From: RGIG8748 sp045545635 | Lineage (GTDB): Bacteria > Bacillota > Clostridia > UMGS1810 | Assembly: GCA_045545635.1 (NCBI GenBank) | Contig: JAZQBI010000008.1 | Location: 1-20,905, forward strand | Direction of reading: 5' to 3' | Length of the DNA stretch: 20,905 nt | Part shown: positions 1 through 8,826 of the stretch, one piece after another | How the letters are laid out: each line of letters starts with the position of its first letter | How positions within the stretch are numbered: position 1 is the first letter of the stretch | Translations under genes and position numbers: made by a program | The notes under the pieces: model-generated | The model's input: only the letters and a program-made list of their open reading frames with translations | Told to the model about the DNA's origin: nothing | Databases searched by the model: none

Positions 1-29
1 ATTTTTACAGCGGAGAGGAGGGGATGCAG

Positions 30-54
30 GAAGGGGAACGCGGAGTTCCCCTTC
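30..54. repeat. Hairpin in left-edge intergenic region
   Basis: A 10-bp perfect inverted repeat (GAAGGGGAAC pairing with GTTCCCCTTC) surrounds a 5-base loop. It lies beyond the last gene of the glycogen operon and after another hairpin. Neither side has a clear T-run, so it is not a textbook intrinsic terminator; it may be a 3' UTR stabiliser or a repeat unit. No gene is visible in positions 1-119. Confidence 0.45.
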
Positions 55-85
55 GTAATTAATACAATTAATATAATCACGGGGG

Positions 86-110
86 TGTGGGGGTACGCAG
101 TATCCCCACA
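86..110 (-). terminator. Hairpin after the glycogen operon
   Basis: An 11-bp stem (TGTGGGGGTAC with GTATCCCCACA, one G-T wobble) has a 3-base loop. It starts about 10 bases past the stop codon of the last minus-strand gene. The sequence following it on the minus strand is C-rich and then AT-rich rather than a clean U-run. Termination is therefore likely from position but not certain from sequence. Confidence 0.5.
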
Positions 111-119
111 GAATATAAC

Positions 120-1943
120 CTATAACAACACAAACCCACCACACTCCACAAAAATCCTATTTCCGTAGACAGAAACATTCTTTGCAGTAATAACTTCCCC
201 TTTTTCAACCTCAAGAGCCTCCCCAAAAAAATTCATATATGCTCTTACTCTTTTCCCATTACAACTTCTTTCCACGCAAAGGCTATGGTCATTGGGGCAA
301 TATACCCTTGTTTCTCCTCTTTGGAGAGGCAGGCTTCTGTTTCGTATTTCTGCCATTTCTTTATAAAATTCAAATATTTTTCGATTGCAGTTTTCCCAAT
401 CCATATACCCACGGTTAAATGGATCGCCAAAGCCAAACATACCCCTTTCGTCTCCATAGTAAATGCAGGGACATCCGGGCAGGACAAACATAAGGAAAAC
501 CGCCGGGTGAATTCTGTCTTTTGCACGGTTTTTTTCTGCTTCCGTCATAACATAGCCTGCACATTCCTCCCTTGTCATACTCATAGGTGCACCGGACAAG
601 GCAGTAAGAATTCTTGGAGTATCGTGGGTGGAAAGGCTATTCATAAGGCAACAGAGCACCTCTTTGGGATAGTTTTCGCACACGGTCATTATTCTGTCTG
701 CAAAATTCCTTGGAGACAGACTTCCGTTACAGAGATTTATTACTGCATCCCTGAATGGATAGTTCATTACCGAATCCAGTTCGCCGTCCGTAAAATAACG
801 CCTACGAATTTCGTAGGCTATTTTGTTTGAAGCATCCTCCCACACCTCGCCTATCACAATGGCATCGGCTTTAATCTTTTTTACCTCCCGACGGAAAAGA
901 TATATAAACTCGTCGGGAAGCTCATCTGCCACATCAAGGCGAAATCCGTCTGCCCCAAGGGAAAGCCAGTGGCGGATAACACTGTCCTCGCCCGTTATTA
1001 TATATTCAATATAACTTTTTTGCATCTCGTTTACATTGGGCAGAGTGTCTATTCCCCACCAGCTTTCATACTCACCATTTTCCGTCAGGCGGTACCAGCT
1101 CTTGAAGAGAGAGTCGGGATTTGAACATACCCCTGTACCAAACCTGCACTGTGCATCAAAATATATACTGTCTGCCCCTGTATGAGAAAACACTCCGTCG
1201 AGAATGATTTTTATACCCAGCTTGTGAGCACTTTGGCATAGACTAACAAAATCCTTTTCATTACCCAGCATGGGATCACATTTTTTGTAGTCACAGGTGT
1301 CATAGCGGTGATTGGAAAAAGCCTTGAATATGGGATTCAGATATATCACCCCCACACCAAGAGAGTGAATATAGTCAAGCTTTTCTTCTATACCCTTAAA
1401 ATTGCCCCCGAAAAAGTCATTGTTAAGAATCCTGCCCTCGGAATTTTTTTCATAGCAGGGCATCTCCTTTTCGCTCTGATGAACAAAATATGGGGTAAGC
1501 TTATCGGTAAGGTCACACTGTCCGCTTTTATTAAATCTGTCGGGAAAAATCTGATACATCACCTTTCCCCAAAATGGTTCCGGTGTGCGATAGTCTGAGG
1601 GAATACAGCTTATCTGCCATAGGTCTCCCACACACATATTGGTGTCGCTTTCCCCCTCTTTAAAAAGATCAAAATCTCCCGTGGGACTAAGAATCCTGAA
1701 TTTGTAAAAATACAGACCGCATTTATCAAAAGAAATATTTCCCGAAAAAATGTCATAATCATCCCGAAAGTCAGTTTTTGAAAGGGGAAACACAAGCTCC
1801 TCCTCACCCGAAATATGCACCTCAACGCAGTGTGCCAGACAGTGACGGGGAACATGAATACAAATCCATACTTTCTGAGTAGGAATTACGCACCCGAAAG
1901 GGCTTTTGTGATTCAGGCTTTTGCTGTCATAGAGTATCCTCAC
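120..1943 (-). CDS. GH13 alpha-amylase family protein, neopullulanase/cyclomaltodextrinase-like
   Basis: This is a retaining alpha-glucan hydrolase of family GH13, expected to cut alpha-1,4 (and perhaps alpha-1,6) bonds in glycogen or maltodextrins. Residues 1-120 form a beta-rich N-terminal domain; the (beta/alpha)8 barrel begins near WGKVMYQIFPDRF. The catalytic triad is visible: Asp337 in GFRLD, Glu366 in IGEVW and Asp441 in STHDT. An LPNVN stretch (301-305) resembles the MPKLN signature of the neopullulanase/cyclomaltodextrinase subfamily. There is no signal peptide, so it should be cytoplasmic. The GTG at 1943 was chosen because AGAGGT (1950-1955) sits 7 bases before it; a GTG at 1949 overlaps that site. 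It follows glgA by about 12 bases, as the last operon gene, and probably trims or recycles glycogen. Exact linkage specificity cannot be read from sequence. Confidence 0.85.
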   Translation of the reverse strand: MRILYDSKSLNHKSPFGCVIPTQKVWICIHVPRHCLAHCVEVHISGEEELVFPLSKTDFRDDYDIFSGNISFDKCGLYFYKFRILSPTGDFDLFKEGESDTNMCVGDLWQISCIPSDYRTPEPFWGKVMYQIFPDRFNKSGQCDLTDKLTPYFVHQSEKEMPCYEKNSEGRILNNDFFGGNFKGIEEKLDYIHSLGVGVIYLNPIFKAFSNHRYDTCDYKKCDPMLGNEKDFVSLCQSAHKLGIKIILDGVFSHTGADSIYFDAQCRFGTGVCSNPDSLFKSWYRLTENGEYESWWGIDTLPNVNEMQKSYIEYIITGEDSVIRHWLSLGADGFRLDVADELPDEFIYLFRREVKKIKADAIVIGEVWEDASNKIAYEIRRRYFTDGELDSVMNYPFRDAVINLCNGSLSPRNFADRIMTVCENYPKEVLCCLMNSLSTHDTPRILTALSGAPMSMTREECAGYVMTEAEKNRAKDRIHPAVFLMFVLPGCPCIYYGDERGMFGFGDPFNRGYMDWENCNRKIFEFYKEMAEIRNRSLPLQRGETRVYCPNDHSLCVERSCNGKRVRAYMNFFGEALEVEKGEVITAKNVSVYGNRIFVECGGFVLL

Positions 1944-1955
1944 GCCCACACCTCT

Positions 1956-3398
1956 TTACATTAAATACAATTCGCAATATTTTTTTGCACCGTTTTTCCA
2001 GCTTACATCATAGTTCATAATTTTTTTGCGGAGCCTGGGCATAAGAGAAGAATCGTGGAACAATGCCTCCGCCCTCTTTATGGCATAGAGCATTTCGTGG
2101 GCGTTAAAAAGCTTGAATGTGATTCCCCGTCCATCACCTGTCACAGGGTCAAAGGCAGGAACGGTATCCACAAGACCTCCCGTCTCCCTCACTATGGGAA
2201 CAGTGCCGTAGCGCATAGCAATGAGCTGAGAAAGCCCGCAAGGCTCAAAAGCCGACGGCATAAGAAGAAAGTCCCCTCCTGCGTACAACCTTTTGGCAAG
2301 TGGTGAGTCAAAGGTTATGAGGGAGCACATTTTCTGAGGGAATTCCGTGGAAAGGCGGTTTAGCATATACTCGAATCTTTCATCTCCGGTACCAAGCACC
2401 GCAAGCTGAATATCCTCTGCCATTATCTCATATCTCATTGCTTCAAGAAGCTCAAGTCCCTTGTGCTTTACAAGCCGTGACACCATTACAAAGAGAGGCA
2501 CATCGCCCCGAACATTCAGTCCAAGCTCCTTTTGCAGGGCACGCTTGCAGTTTCGCTTGTTTCTGATATTTTCTTTGGTGTAAGGATATGGTATATCCTT
2601 TTGGGGACTGTATGCATCTGTATCTATCCCATTTACAATTCCGCTTAGCTTGTACCGGTTTTCGTTTATAATTGAGCTTAGCCCACAGGCATAGTAGGGA
2701 TAGGTGATTTCGTGAGAATAGGTCTCTGACACGGTGGTCAGCTTGTCGCACAGCACAATTGCAGTTTTCATAGCATTAACAAGTCCGTCAAATATGCATA
2801 CATTGTGAAACTCCTGCCCAACTCCAAGAACATCCGTAAGAAACGGCATATCCGCCTTGCCCTGATACTCTATATTGTGAATTGTAAACACTGTCCGTAT
2901 TTTTTGATACATTGGAATATGAGAGTAATGAGCTTTTAAAAACAGAGGTATAAATCCGCATTGCCAGTCATTGGCGTGTACTACATCCGGCTCAAAGCCC
3001 ATGAGCGGAATCGCTTCAAGAACCGCTTTTGAAAAAAATGCAAATCTTTCCACATCGTCAATCTCTCCATAGAGATTTCCTCTGCCGAAATAGTATTCGT
3101 TATCTATAAAATAATAGTTTATGCTTTTTCTTGCATCATTGCCTATTGTATTGATAGGCAATGTTTTGCGAAACACACCCGCATACACATTCCGCCAAGC
3201 AAGGGGAACAAAAATATTGCCCACATACTCCGCATCGGAACAGGTTCCGTACTTGACACTTCGGTAGTACGGCAACACCACACAGACATTATTATTGCTG
3301 ATCCGTACAATCTCTGCAGGCAGAGAGCCTGCAACATCTCCAAGACCTCCGGACTTTACAAAAGGTGCAGCTTCCGGAGTGGCAAAAAGAATGTTCAT
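1956..3398 (-). CDS. glgA: Glycogen synthase (ADP-glucose, GT5)
   Basis: It transfers glucose from ADP-glucose to the non-reducing end of an alpha-1,4-glucan chain in the cytoplasm. The 480 residues match the usual bacterial length. The ADP-glucose-binding KSGGLGDV motif starts at Lys15, HANDW lies at 141-145, and the C-terminal Rossmann domain carries EPCGLSQ (Glu385) followed by a TGGLVDT stretch, all typical of GT5 starch/glycogen synthases. The ATG overlaps the glgD stop by 4 bases (ATGA), and an AAGGGGG ribosome site lies just upstream inside glgD, which points to translational coupling. Its substrate is made by the GlgC/GlgD pair encoded immediately upstream. Confidence 0.96.
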   Translation of the reverse strand: MNILFATPEAAPFVKSGGLGDVAGSLPAEIVRISNNNVCVVLPYYRSVKYGTCSDAEYVGNIFVPLAWRNVYAGVFRKTLPINTIGNDARKSINYYFIDNEYYFGRGNLYGEIDDVERFAFFSKAVLEAIPLMGFEPDVVHANDWQCGFIPLFLKAHYSHIPMYQKIRTVFTIHNIEYQGKADMPFLTDVLGVGQEFHNVCIFDGLVNAMKTAIVLCDKLTTVSETYSHEITYPYYACGLSSIINENRYKLSGIVNGIDTDAYSPQKDIPYPYTKENIRNKRNCKRALQKELGLNVRGDVPLFVMVSRLVKHKGLELLEAMRYEIMAEDIQLAVLGTGDERFEYMLNRLSTEFPQKMCSLITFDSPLAKRLYAGGDFLLMPSAFEPCGLSQLIAMRYGTVPIVRETGGLVDTVPAFDPVTGDGRGITFKLFNAHEMLYAIKRAEALFHDSSLMPRLRKKIMNYDVSWKNGAKKYCELYLM

Positions 3399-4498
3399 AC
3401 CGTAACCCCCTTACTTATTATAAGCGGTGCAGAGGGCGCACCGGAGAGAACTGCATCCTGAGACACCGTTACATTTTTGTCTGTTACAGTATAGCTTACA
3501 TCGGCATTTTTCCCTATACGGGTTCCTTGCATAAGAATACTTCCCCTGACTGTTGCACCCTCTTCCACAACCACATCACGAAATAGAATACAGTCCTGCA
3601 GTGTTCCCTTTATTATGCACCCGTCAGCCACGGTGGTATTTTTGACCAAAGCTCCTTTTCGGAGAACTGCAGGGCCGGAATCCCTGACCTTGGTGCGTAT
3701 GGGTGACCGGGAACGGAAAAGCTCTTTTCGCACACACTCATCGTTTGCGAGAAAATTATTCTTGAAGTAGGCGAGGATATTGGGATTACGAAGTACAACC
3801 CCTTCAAAAACAAAGGCATTGACCTTGATACTGCCGCTGTTGAAACCCGAAACAAGGAAGTCCCTTTCGAAACTGTGTTTTCCGCTTTTTGCTCCTACAT
3901 CAAGAGCATCTGTAAGAAGGGAGGGACTTATTATATACATTCCCATTCCGCAGTAGGTGTTCCCGTCGCTCCATCCTGAATAGAGCTTTGTCACCTTACC
4001 GTCTTTAAGTTCTGTGTTCAAGTCCTCCGAGTCCAATTCATACTCTTTTGATATGCTATTACATATTACCGTAACATCTGCCTCTGATTTTATGTGACTG
4101 TCCAGAGCTGTGCGGTAATCTATGTTACACAAAACAGAGCTGTCACACAAAACCACATAGTCGGACTCGCATCTCTTGACAAAATCTCTGCATCCTGCCA
4201 TAGCCTCAAGACTTCCTCTGAAAAAAGCAGCCGTAACCGATGGCAAAACAAAAAAATTCGCACCCTTCCTGCTTAAATCCCACACACTGCCTCCGCCCAC
4301 ATGATCCATAAGTGAGCGGCTGTTCTGCCCTGTTACTGCACAAATGGACGATATACCCGAATTTGTCATATTGGAAAGGGCAAAATCTATAAACCTGTAT
4401 CTGCCCCCAAAGGGAACAGAGGCAGAGGTTCTGTTTTTTGTCAGCGAAACATCAAAGCCTCTGTGCGTGTCGGAAAAAATAATACCCGATAGCTTCAT
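3395..4498 (-). CDS. glgD: GlgD, non-catalytic-type ADP-glucose pyrophosphorylase subunit
   Basis: A GlgC paralogue of 367 residues with the same fold: an N-terminal nucleotidyltransferase domain (FGGRYRFIDFALSN at 30-43) and a C-terminal left-handed beta-helix with hexapeptide-type repeats (residues about 270-360). The nucleotide loop GGxGxRL seen in GlgC is replaced by a SDTHRGF stretch, and the SGDH metal/substrate loop by CDSS. It is therefore unlikely to be catalytic alone. In Firmicutes with this gene pair, GlgD is known to form a heterotetramer with GlgC and raise its activity. Start and stop each overlap the neighbouring genes by 4 bases, which fits equal-ratio synthesis with GlgC. 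Confidence 0.93.
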   Translation of the reverse strand: MKLSGIIFSDTHRGFDVSLTKNRTSASVPFGGRYRFIDFALSNMTNSGISSICAVTGQNSRSLMDHVGGGSVWDLSRKGANFFVLPSVTAAFFRGSLEAMAGCRDFVKRCESDYVVLCDSSVLCNIDYRTALDSHIKSEADVTVICNSISKEYELDSEDLNTELKDGKVTKLYSGWSDGNTYCGMGMYIISPSLLTDALDVGAKSGKHSFERDFLVSGFNSGSIKVNAFVFEGVVLRNPNILAYFKNNFLANDECVRKELFRSRSPIRTKVRDSGPAVLRKGALVKNTTVADGCIIKGTLQDCILFRDVVVEEGATVRGSILMQGTRIGKNADVSYTVTDKNVTVSQDAVLSGAPSAPLIISKGVTV

Positions 4499-5631
4499 TT
4501 ATCATACCTGCCTTCCCCGGAAATCACATTAATCTTGTCTTGTTCTCCCACACTATCCAAAAGTACGGTGTGAGGTGCCACAATGGAACTTGTTACGCAG
4601 ACTCCCTCACCCACAATACAGTCAGGCATAAGAACCGTGTTTTTTACCACTGCGTTTTTTTCCACTCTGCATCCTGTGGATATGATGCTGTTTTCGACAG
4701 TTCCTCCGATTACCGAGCCCTCGGACACAATGGAATCGCAAACTGTGCATCCCGATTTCAGAAGAGCGGCGGGGAGAGCAAAATTTCTGGCATATACCCG
4801 AAAGCTTTTATCCCATATTCCTATCTTTGGACTAGGATTTAGTAGTTCCATATTTGCTTCCCACAGACTTTCGGGAGTTCCCACATCCTTCCAGTAGCCG
4901 TCAAACTCATAGCCAAAGACTCTTTTTTTGTCGGAAATAATACGGGGGATTATGTCGTGGCCGAAATCGTGGGAAGATTGAGAATTATTTTCGTCCTCTT
5001 TGAGATACTCCCATAGCATATCCCTGTTAAAAATATACACCCCCATGGAAGCCAGATCGCTGCGGGGATTTTCCGGCTTTTCGCAGAAATCCGCCACAGA
5101 ACAGTCACCGTTTAGGGTAAGTATTCCAAATCGGGAAGCATCCTCAAGAGGGACTTTGATAACTCCTATGGTGCAATGGGCGTCATTCTCCTTATGGAAG
5201 GCCAGCATCTTGGAATAGTCCATTTTGTATATATGGTCTCCTGACAAAATCAGCACATAGTCGGGAGAATACTTATCTGCAAAATTCATATTCTGATATA
5301 TTGCATTGGCGGTACCTTTGTACCATTCCGCCTTTTTGTTTCCTGCATAGGGAGGCAGAATTCTCACGCCTCCGCTATTTATGTTAAGTCCCCAGGGACT
5401 TCCGTTTCCAATGTATTCATTGAGCTCCATAGGCTCGTACTGAGTAAGTATTCCTACTGTATCAATGCCTGAATTCACACAGTTTGACAGAGGAAAATCT
5501 ATTATGCGGTACTTGCCGCCAAAGCTTACCGCAGGCTTGGCAATATTTTGCGTAAGAACGGTAAGGCGGCTTCCCTGACCGCCTGCAAGAAGCATAGCTA
5601 TGCACTCCTTGTGCATGGTATATCTATACAT
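4495..5631 (-). CDS. glgC: Glucose-1-phosphate adenylyltransferase, catalytic subunit
   Basis: It makes ADP-glucose and pyrophosphate from ATP and glucose-1-phosphate, the committed and usually allosterically controlled step of glycogen synthesis. Visible motifs are GGQGSRL (17-23), the AKPA region with Lys32, FGGKYRIIDFPLSN (37-50), SGDHIYKMDY (130-139) and FCEKPENP (182-189, Lys185 region for glucose-1-phosphate). A C-terminal beta-helix follows from about residue 290. The length of 378 is normal for Firmicutes. An AGAGGTGA site lies about 5 bases before the chosen ATG. It sits 10 bases after glgB and overlaps glgD by 4 bases. Confidence 0.96.
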   Translation of the reverse strand: MYRYTMHKECIAMLLAGGQGSRLTVLTQNIAKPAVSFGGKYRIIDFPLSNCVNSGIDTVGILTQYEPMELNEYIGNGSPWGLNINSGGVRILPPYAGNKKAEWYKGTANAIYQNMNFADKYSPDYVLILSGDHIYKMDYSKMLAFHKENDAHCTIGVIKVPLEDASRFGILTLNGDCSVADFCEKPENPRSDLASMGVYIFNRDMLWEYLKEDENNSQSSHDFGHDIIPRIISDKKRVFGYEFDGYWKDVGTPESLWEANMELLNPSPKIGIWDKSFRVYARNFALPAALLKSGCTVCDSIVSEGSVIGGTVENSIISTGCRVEKNAVVKNTVLMPDCIVGEGVCVTSSIVAPHTVLLDSVGEQDKINVISGEGRYDK

Positions 5632-5641
5632 AAAGTCACCT

Positions 5642-7501
5642 CTATATTATTTTGTAATAGGCTACCGAAAGCGGTGCAACACTGAGAACCGCACTCTGAC
5701 TAAAGCCGTGCATAGGCACGGGGCGAATGACACAGCGGGGACTACGGACACCCTCACCGCCGTATTTTTTGCATTCACTGGTGAACACACAGGAGAGAAC
5801 GCCCTCTTTTGGCATACCGAGGCGGTAGTTTTTTCTCCTTACGGGACAGAAGTTGCAAACTGCAACAAGATAGTCACCGTTTCCGTCTCTTCGTGCAAAG
5901 GACACAACGGACTGGTCGATGTCATCATGGCAAAGCCATACAAATCCGTCCCAACTGCAGTCAATCTGCCACATGGCAGGGTTATCCAGATAGAATTTGT
6001 TAAGATCCCTTACGTATCTTCTGAGCTTTTTGTGCATATCAAAGTCCAGAAGCTGCCAGTCAAGCTGATCTGAATAGTCCCACTCGGAAAACTGCCCGAA
6101 CTCATTTCCCATAAAAGTAAGCTTTTTTCCGGGGTGTGCCATCATATAGCCAAGAAAGGTACGGACTGTGGCAAACTTTTCCGTGTAGGAGCCGGGCACC
6201 TTGTCTATGAGAGATTTTTTGCCGTGAACCACCTCATCGTGAGATATGGGAAGCACAAAATTTTCGGAAAAAGCATATGTCAGCGAAAAGGTCAGGGCAC
6301 GGTGCTTACCCTTGCGGAAGAGAGGATCGGTGGAGATATAGTCCAATATGTCATTCATCCACCCCATGTTCCATTTGAAGTTAAAACCAAGTCCACCCAG
6401 ATGTGCCGGTTTGGTAATCATGGGAAAAGCCGTGGATTCTTCGGCAATCATAAGGAAGTCGGGGCTACCGCAAAAAACTGCAGTGTTGAGCTTTTTTAAA
6501 AAATCTATGGCTTCCAGATTGTAGTTGCCTCCAAATACATTGGGACGCCATCTTCCTCCCTGTCTGCCGTAGTCCAGATACAGCATGGAGGCTACTGCGT
6601 CAAGCCTTATTCCGTCTATATGATAGACTTCCTTGAAAAACATGATATTTGATATGAGAAAGCTCACAACCTCACCCTTGCCGTAGTCAAATATCATAGT
6701 GTCCCATTCGGGATGAGTCCGCTTCAAGGGATCCGAATACTCGTAGCAGCTTGTGCCGTCAAATTCATAGAGTCCGTGCTCGTCCTTTGGGAAATGAGCA
6801 CCTACCCAGTCAAGAATTACACCGATTCCCTCGCTGTGGAGTATGTCTACAAAGGCAGCAAAATCTTCGCCTGTACCGTAACGGGATGTTGGTGCATAGT
6901 ACCCTGTTACCTGATAACCCCAAGATGGATCATAGGGATACTCAGAGACGGGCATTATCTCCACATGGGTGTAATTCATTTCCTTGACATAGCTGCAAAG
7001 CCTTGTTGCAAGCTCACGGTAACTAAGATAGCTTCCGTCGGGATTTTTCATCCAAGAACCCAGATGGATTTCGTAGATGTTAACAGGTGAATTGTAGGGT
7101 GTGGAGCGGGAACGGTTTTTCATATACTCCCCGTCTGTCCACACATAGTCATCTGTCCCGTAAACCTTTGAGGCATTGTCAGGCCTGACGCAGGCGTGAA
7201 AGGCATAGGGATCACACTTTAGCACCTGTCTGCCGTCGGGAGAGAAAATACAAAATTTGTAATTATCATTGGTATTTGCTCCGGGGCATACTATCTCCCA
7301 TATACCACCGCCTGCAGGATTCATGGGATGGGAGCTTCTGTCCCAAGCGTTAAAATCCCCCACAAGGCTGACATTTTGTGCATCGGGTGCCCATACTCTG
7401 AACACAAAACCCTTTTCCGCTTTGTGGCATCCAAGATATTTGTAGGCATCGGTACAGTTTCCCGAAGCAAAGCCTGTTAAAAATTCTTCGGTTAAAATCA
7501 T
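5642..7501 (-). CDS. glgB: 1,4-alpha-glucan branching enzyme (GH13)
   Basis: It introduces alpha-1,6 branches into glycogen by cutting and transferring an alpha-1,4 chain. The 619 residues begin with a CBM48 domain (FRVWAPDAQNVSLVGDFNAW, about 34-53), followed by the GH13 barrel. Catalytic residues are Asp301 in GIRLDAV, Glu354 in IAEES and Asp422 in SHDEVVHGK; the last motif is characteristic of GlgB. The open frame continues upstream to 7786, but the ATG at 7501 is preceded by GGGAG, matches the family N-terminus, and avoids overlap with cysK. It is the first gene of the operon. A possible extended -10 element (TGGCATACT on the minus strand, 7532-7540) lies about 30 bases upstream, without a good -35. 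Confidence 0.95.
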   Translation of the reverse strand: MILTEEFLTGFASGNCTDAYKYLGCHKAEKGFVFRVWAPDAQNVSLVGDFNAWDRSSHPMNPAGGGIWEIVCPGANTNDNYKFCIFSPDGRQVLKCDPYAFHACVRPDNASKVYGTDDYVWTDGEYMKNRSRSTPYNSPVNIYEIHLGSWMKNPDGSYLSYRELATRLCSYVKEMNYTHVEIMPVSEYPYDPSWGYQVTGYYAPTSRYGTGEDFAAFVDILHSEGIGVILDWVGAHFPKDEHGLYEFDGTSCYEYSDPLKRTHPEWDTMIFDYGKGEVVSFLISNIMFFKEVYHIDGIRLDAVASMLYLDYGRQGGRWRPNVFGGNYNLEAIDFLKKLNTAVFCGSPDFLMIAEESTAFPMITKPAHLGGLGFNFKWNMGWMNDILDYISTDPLFRKGKHRALTFSLTYAFSENFVLPISHDEVVHGKKSLIDKVPGSYTEKFATVRTFLGYMMAHPGKKLTFMGNEFGQFSEWDYSDQLDWQLLDFDMHKKLRRYVRDLNKFYLDNPAMWQIDCSWDGFVWLCHDDIDQSVVSFARRDGNGDYLVAVCNFCPVRRKNYRLGMPKEGVLSCVFTSECKKYGGEGVRSPRCVIRPVPMHGFSQSAVLSVAPLSVAYYKII

Positions 7502-7576
7502 TTTTGTGTCTCCCTTTTTTCGTTTTAATTTAGTATGCCACAAAACAGAAATTTGGATATGGAAATTTTTTGTAAT

Positions 7577-7605
7577 TTGACAGACAAAGAGGGCAATGAT
7601 ATAAT
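7577..7605 (+). promoter_or_regulatory. Consensus sigma-A promoter of cysK
   Basis: TTGACA (7577-7582) and TATAAT (7600-7605) are both perfect consensus hexamers, 17 bases apart. Transcription should start near 7612, only about 25 bases before the cysK ATG. A GGAGG ribosome site is at 7626-7630. The short leader leaves no room for a T-box or S-box riboswitch, so any sulfur control must be by a protein at the promoter or absent. Confidence 0.85.
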
Positions 7606-7637
7606 TAACACATATAATATACGACGGAGGTAATATC

Positions 7638-8552
7638 ATGTTATATAAATCTGCAGAAGAACTTATCGGAAACACTCCGCTCCTTGAGTTAACCCACATA
7701 AACGAAACACTTGAAGCTAAGATTTTTGCCAAGCTGGAATGTTTTAATCCTGCAGGCTCAGCCAAGGACAGAGTTGCAAAAGCCATAATTGACGATTACG
7801 AAGAAAAGGGACTTATAAACAAAAACACCCTCATAATAGAGCCCACCAGCGGCAATACCGGTATCGGTCTTGCCATGATAGCCGCAATAAGAGGGTACAA
7901 AGCGGTAATAGTAATGCCCGACTCCATGTCACGGGAAAGATGCCTTATGATGACCGCCTACGGTGCAGAGCTTGTGCTGACAGATGGCAGTAAGGGTATG
8001 AAAGGTGCAATAGAGGAAGCAGAAAAAATAAAAAAAGAAAACCCCGACAGCATAATTGCGGGGCAATTTGTAAATCCTGCAAATCCCAAAGCACATTTTG
8101 AAACCACGGGGCCGGAAATATACCGTGACCTTGGAGACAGTGCCCACATACTGGTTGCAGGCGTGGGAACAGGCGGTACGCTAACCGGTGCAGGAAGATA
8201 TTTAAAAAGCAAGTCAGCCAACATATCAGTTGTTGCCATAGAACCCCAAGGCTCTCCCGTTCTTTCTGGAGGAAAGGCAGGAGCACACGGACTTCAGGGC
8301 ATAGGTGCCGGTTTTGTGCCTGAAATAACAGACACGGATATAATTGACGAAATTGTGTGTGTTACGGAGGAAGAGGCATTTTCGGCAGCACGGCTCATGG
8401 CAAAAAAGGAAGGTTTGCTTGTGGGAATATCCTCAGGTGCCGCACTTCACGGGGCAATGGAAATTGCAAAGAGAAAAGAAAACAAAGGCAAAAACATTGT
8501 GGTTGTTCTTCCTGATACAGGAACAAGATATTTGTCATCGGATCTATTTTGA
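7638..8552 (+). CDS. cysK: Cysteine synthase A (O-acetylserine sulfhydrylase)
   Basis: A PLP enzyme that makes L-cysteine from O-acetylserine and sulfide in the cytoplasm. The 304 residues match the CysK fold-type II family. The PLP lysine is Lys43 (NPAGSAKDR), the substrate loop TSGNTG is at 70-75, the PLP-phosphate loop GTGGT at 177-181, and the pyridine-nitrogen serine region GISSGAA at 263-269. The ATG is preceded by GGAGG at 8 bases. It is monocistronic and divergent from the glycogen operon, with no partner cysE in the window. The short CysM/CBS variants share these motifs, but the overall length and sequence favour CysK. Confidence 0.94.
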   Translation: MLYKSAEELIGNTPLLELTHINETLEAKIFAKLECFNPAGSAKDRVAKAIIDDYEEKGLINKNTLIIEPTSGNTGIGLAMIAAIRGYKAVIVMPDSMSRERCLMMTAYGAELVLTDGSKGMKGAIEEAEKIKKENPDSIIAGQFVNPANPKAHFETTGPEIYRDLGDSAHILVAGVGTGGTLTGAGRYLKSKSANISVVAIEPQGSPVLSGGKAGAHGLQGIGAGFVPEITDTDIIDEIVCVTEEEAFSAARLMAKKEGLLVGISSGAALHGAMEIAKRKENKGKNIVVVLPDTGTRYLSSDLF

Positions 8553-8596
8553 TATAACATAATAAAAAATAGGGAATGTAAAACAAAGCGCAGACC

Positions 8597-8792
8597 GCTT
8601 ATAGGCGCACTACTAATGAACTATTATGGTTCAAAACAGCAAAAACAATTACGATATGTAGAAATCCGCAAATTTTGCGGATTTCTCATGCTTTTTAGCC
8701 TATAAGCTCTAAGCGAACTTCACCTCTCGCTGTATCTATATACAGCTTCGGGTTCCCCTCGCAAGCACGCTTGCTTCGGTTCAGTTCGCTTA
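8597..8792. other. Structured intergenic element with nested inverted repeats
   Basis: The roughly 320-base gap between cysK and the S41 gene has no convincing ORF but dense complementarity. Domain 1: outer stem GCTTATAGGC/GCCTATAAGC (8597-8606, 8698-8707) encloses a 5-bp hairpin (8617-8633) and a 13-bp near-perfect hairpin (8660-8686). Domain 2: outer stem TAAGCGAACT/AGTTCGCTTA (8710-8719, 8783-8792) encloses hairpins at 8729-8746 and 8761-8774. Each domain thus folds as a three-way junction. Domain 2 also holds three imperfect copies of a roughly 26-base unit with CTTC...TCGC (near 8717, 8745 and 8773). It could be a non-coding RNA, a dispersed palindromic repeat (MITE/REP-like), or a complex 3' UTR of cysK; I do not recognise a named family. 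A T-run at 8692-8696 follows the 13-bp hairpin, so it may also terminate cysK. Confidence 0.6.
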
Positions 8793-8826
8793 TTCTGCAT
8801 CTTTTTTTCCATCCCCCCAAAAATTT

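Noticed and set aside
5600..6073. Plus-strand open frame of 157 residues opposite glgB/glgC
   Set aside because: It is antisense to two clear genes, has biased composition typical of a reverse-frame shadow, and no ribosome site.
7502..7786. N-terminal extension of GlgB by 95 residues in the open frame
   Set aside because: It overlaps the cysK promoter and the start of cysK on the other strand, does not resemble GlgB, and the ATG at 7501 has a ribosome site and the family N-terminus.
8597..8792. Possible tRNA, 6S RNA or tmRNA
   Set aside because: There is no CCA end, no T-loop GTTCRANNC or anticodon arm, no single long imperfect hairpin as in 6S RNA, and no tag reading frame as in tmRNA.
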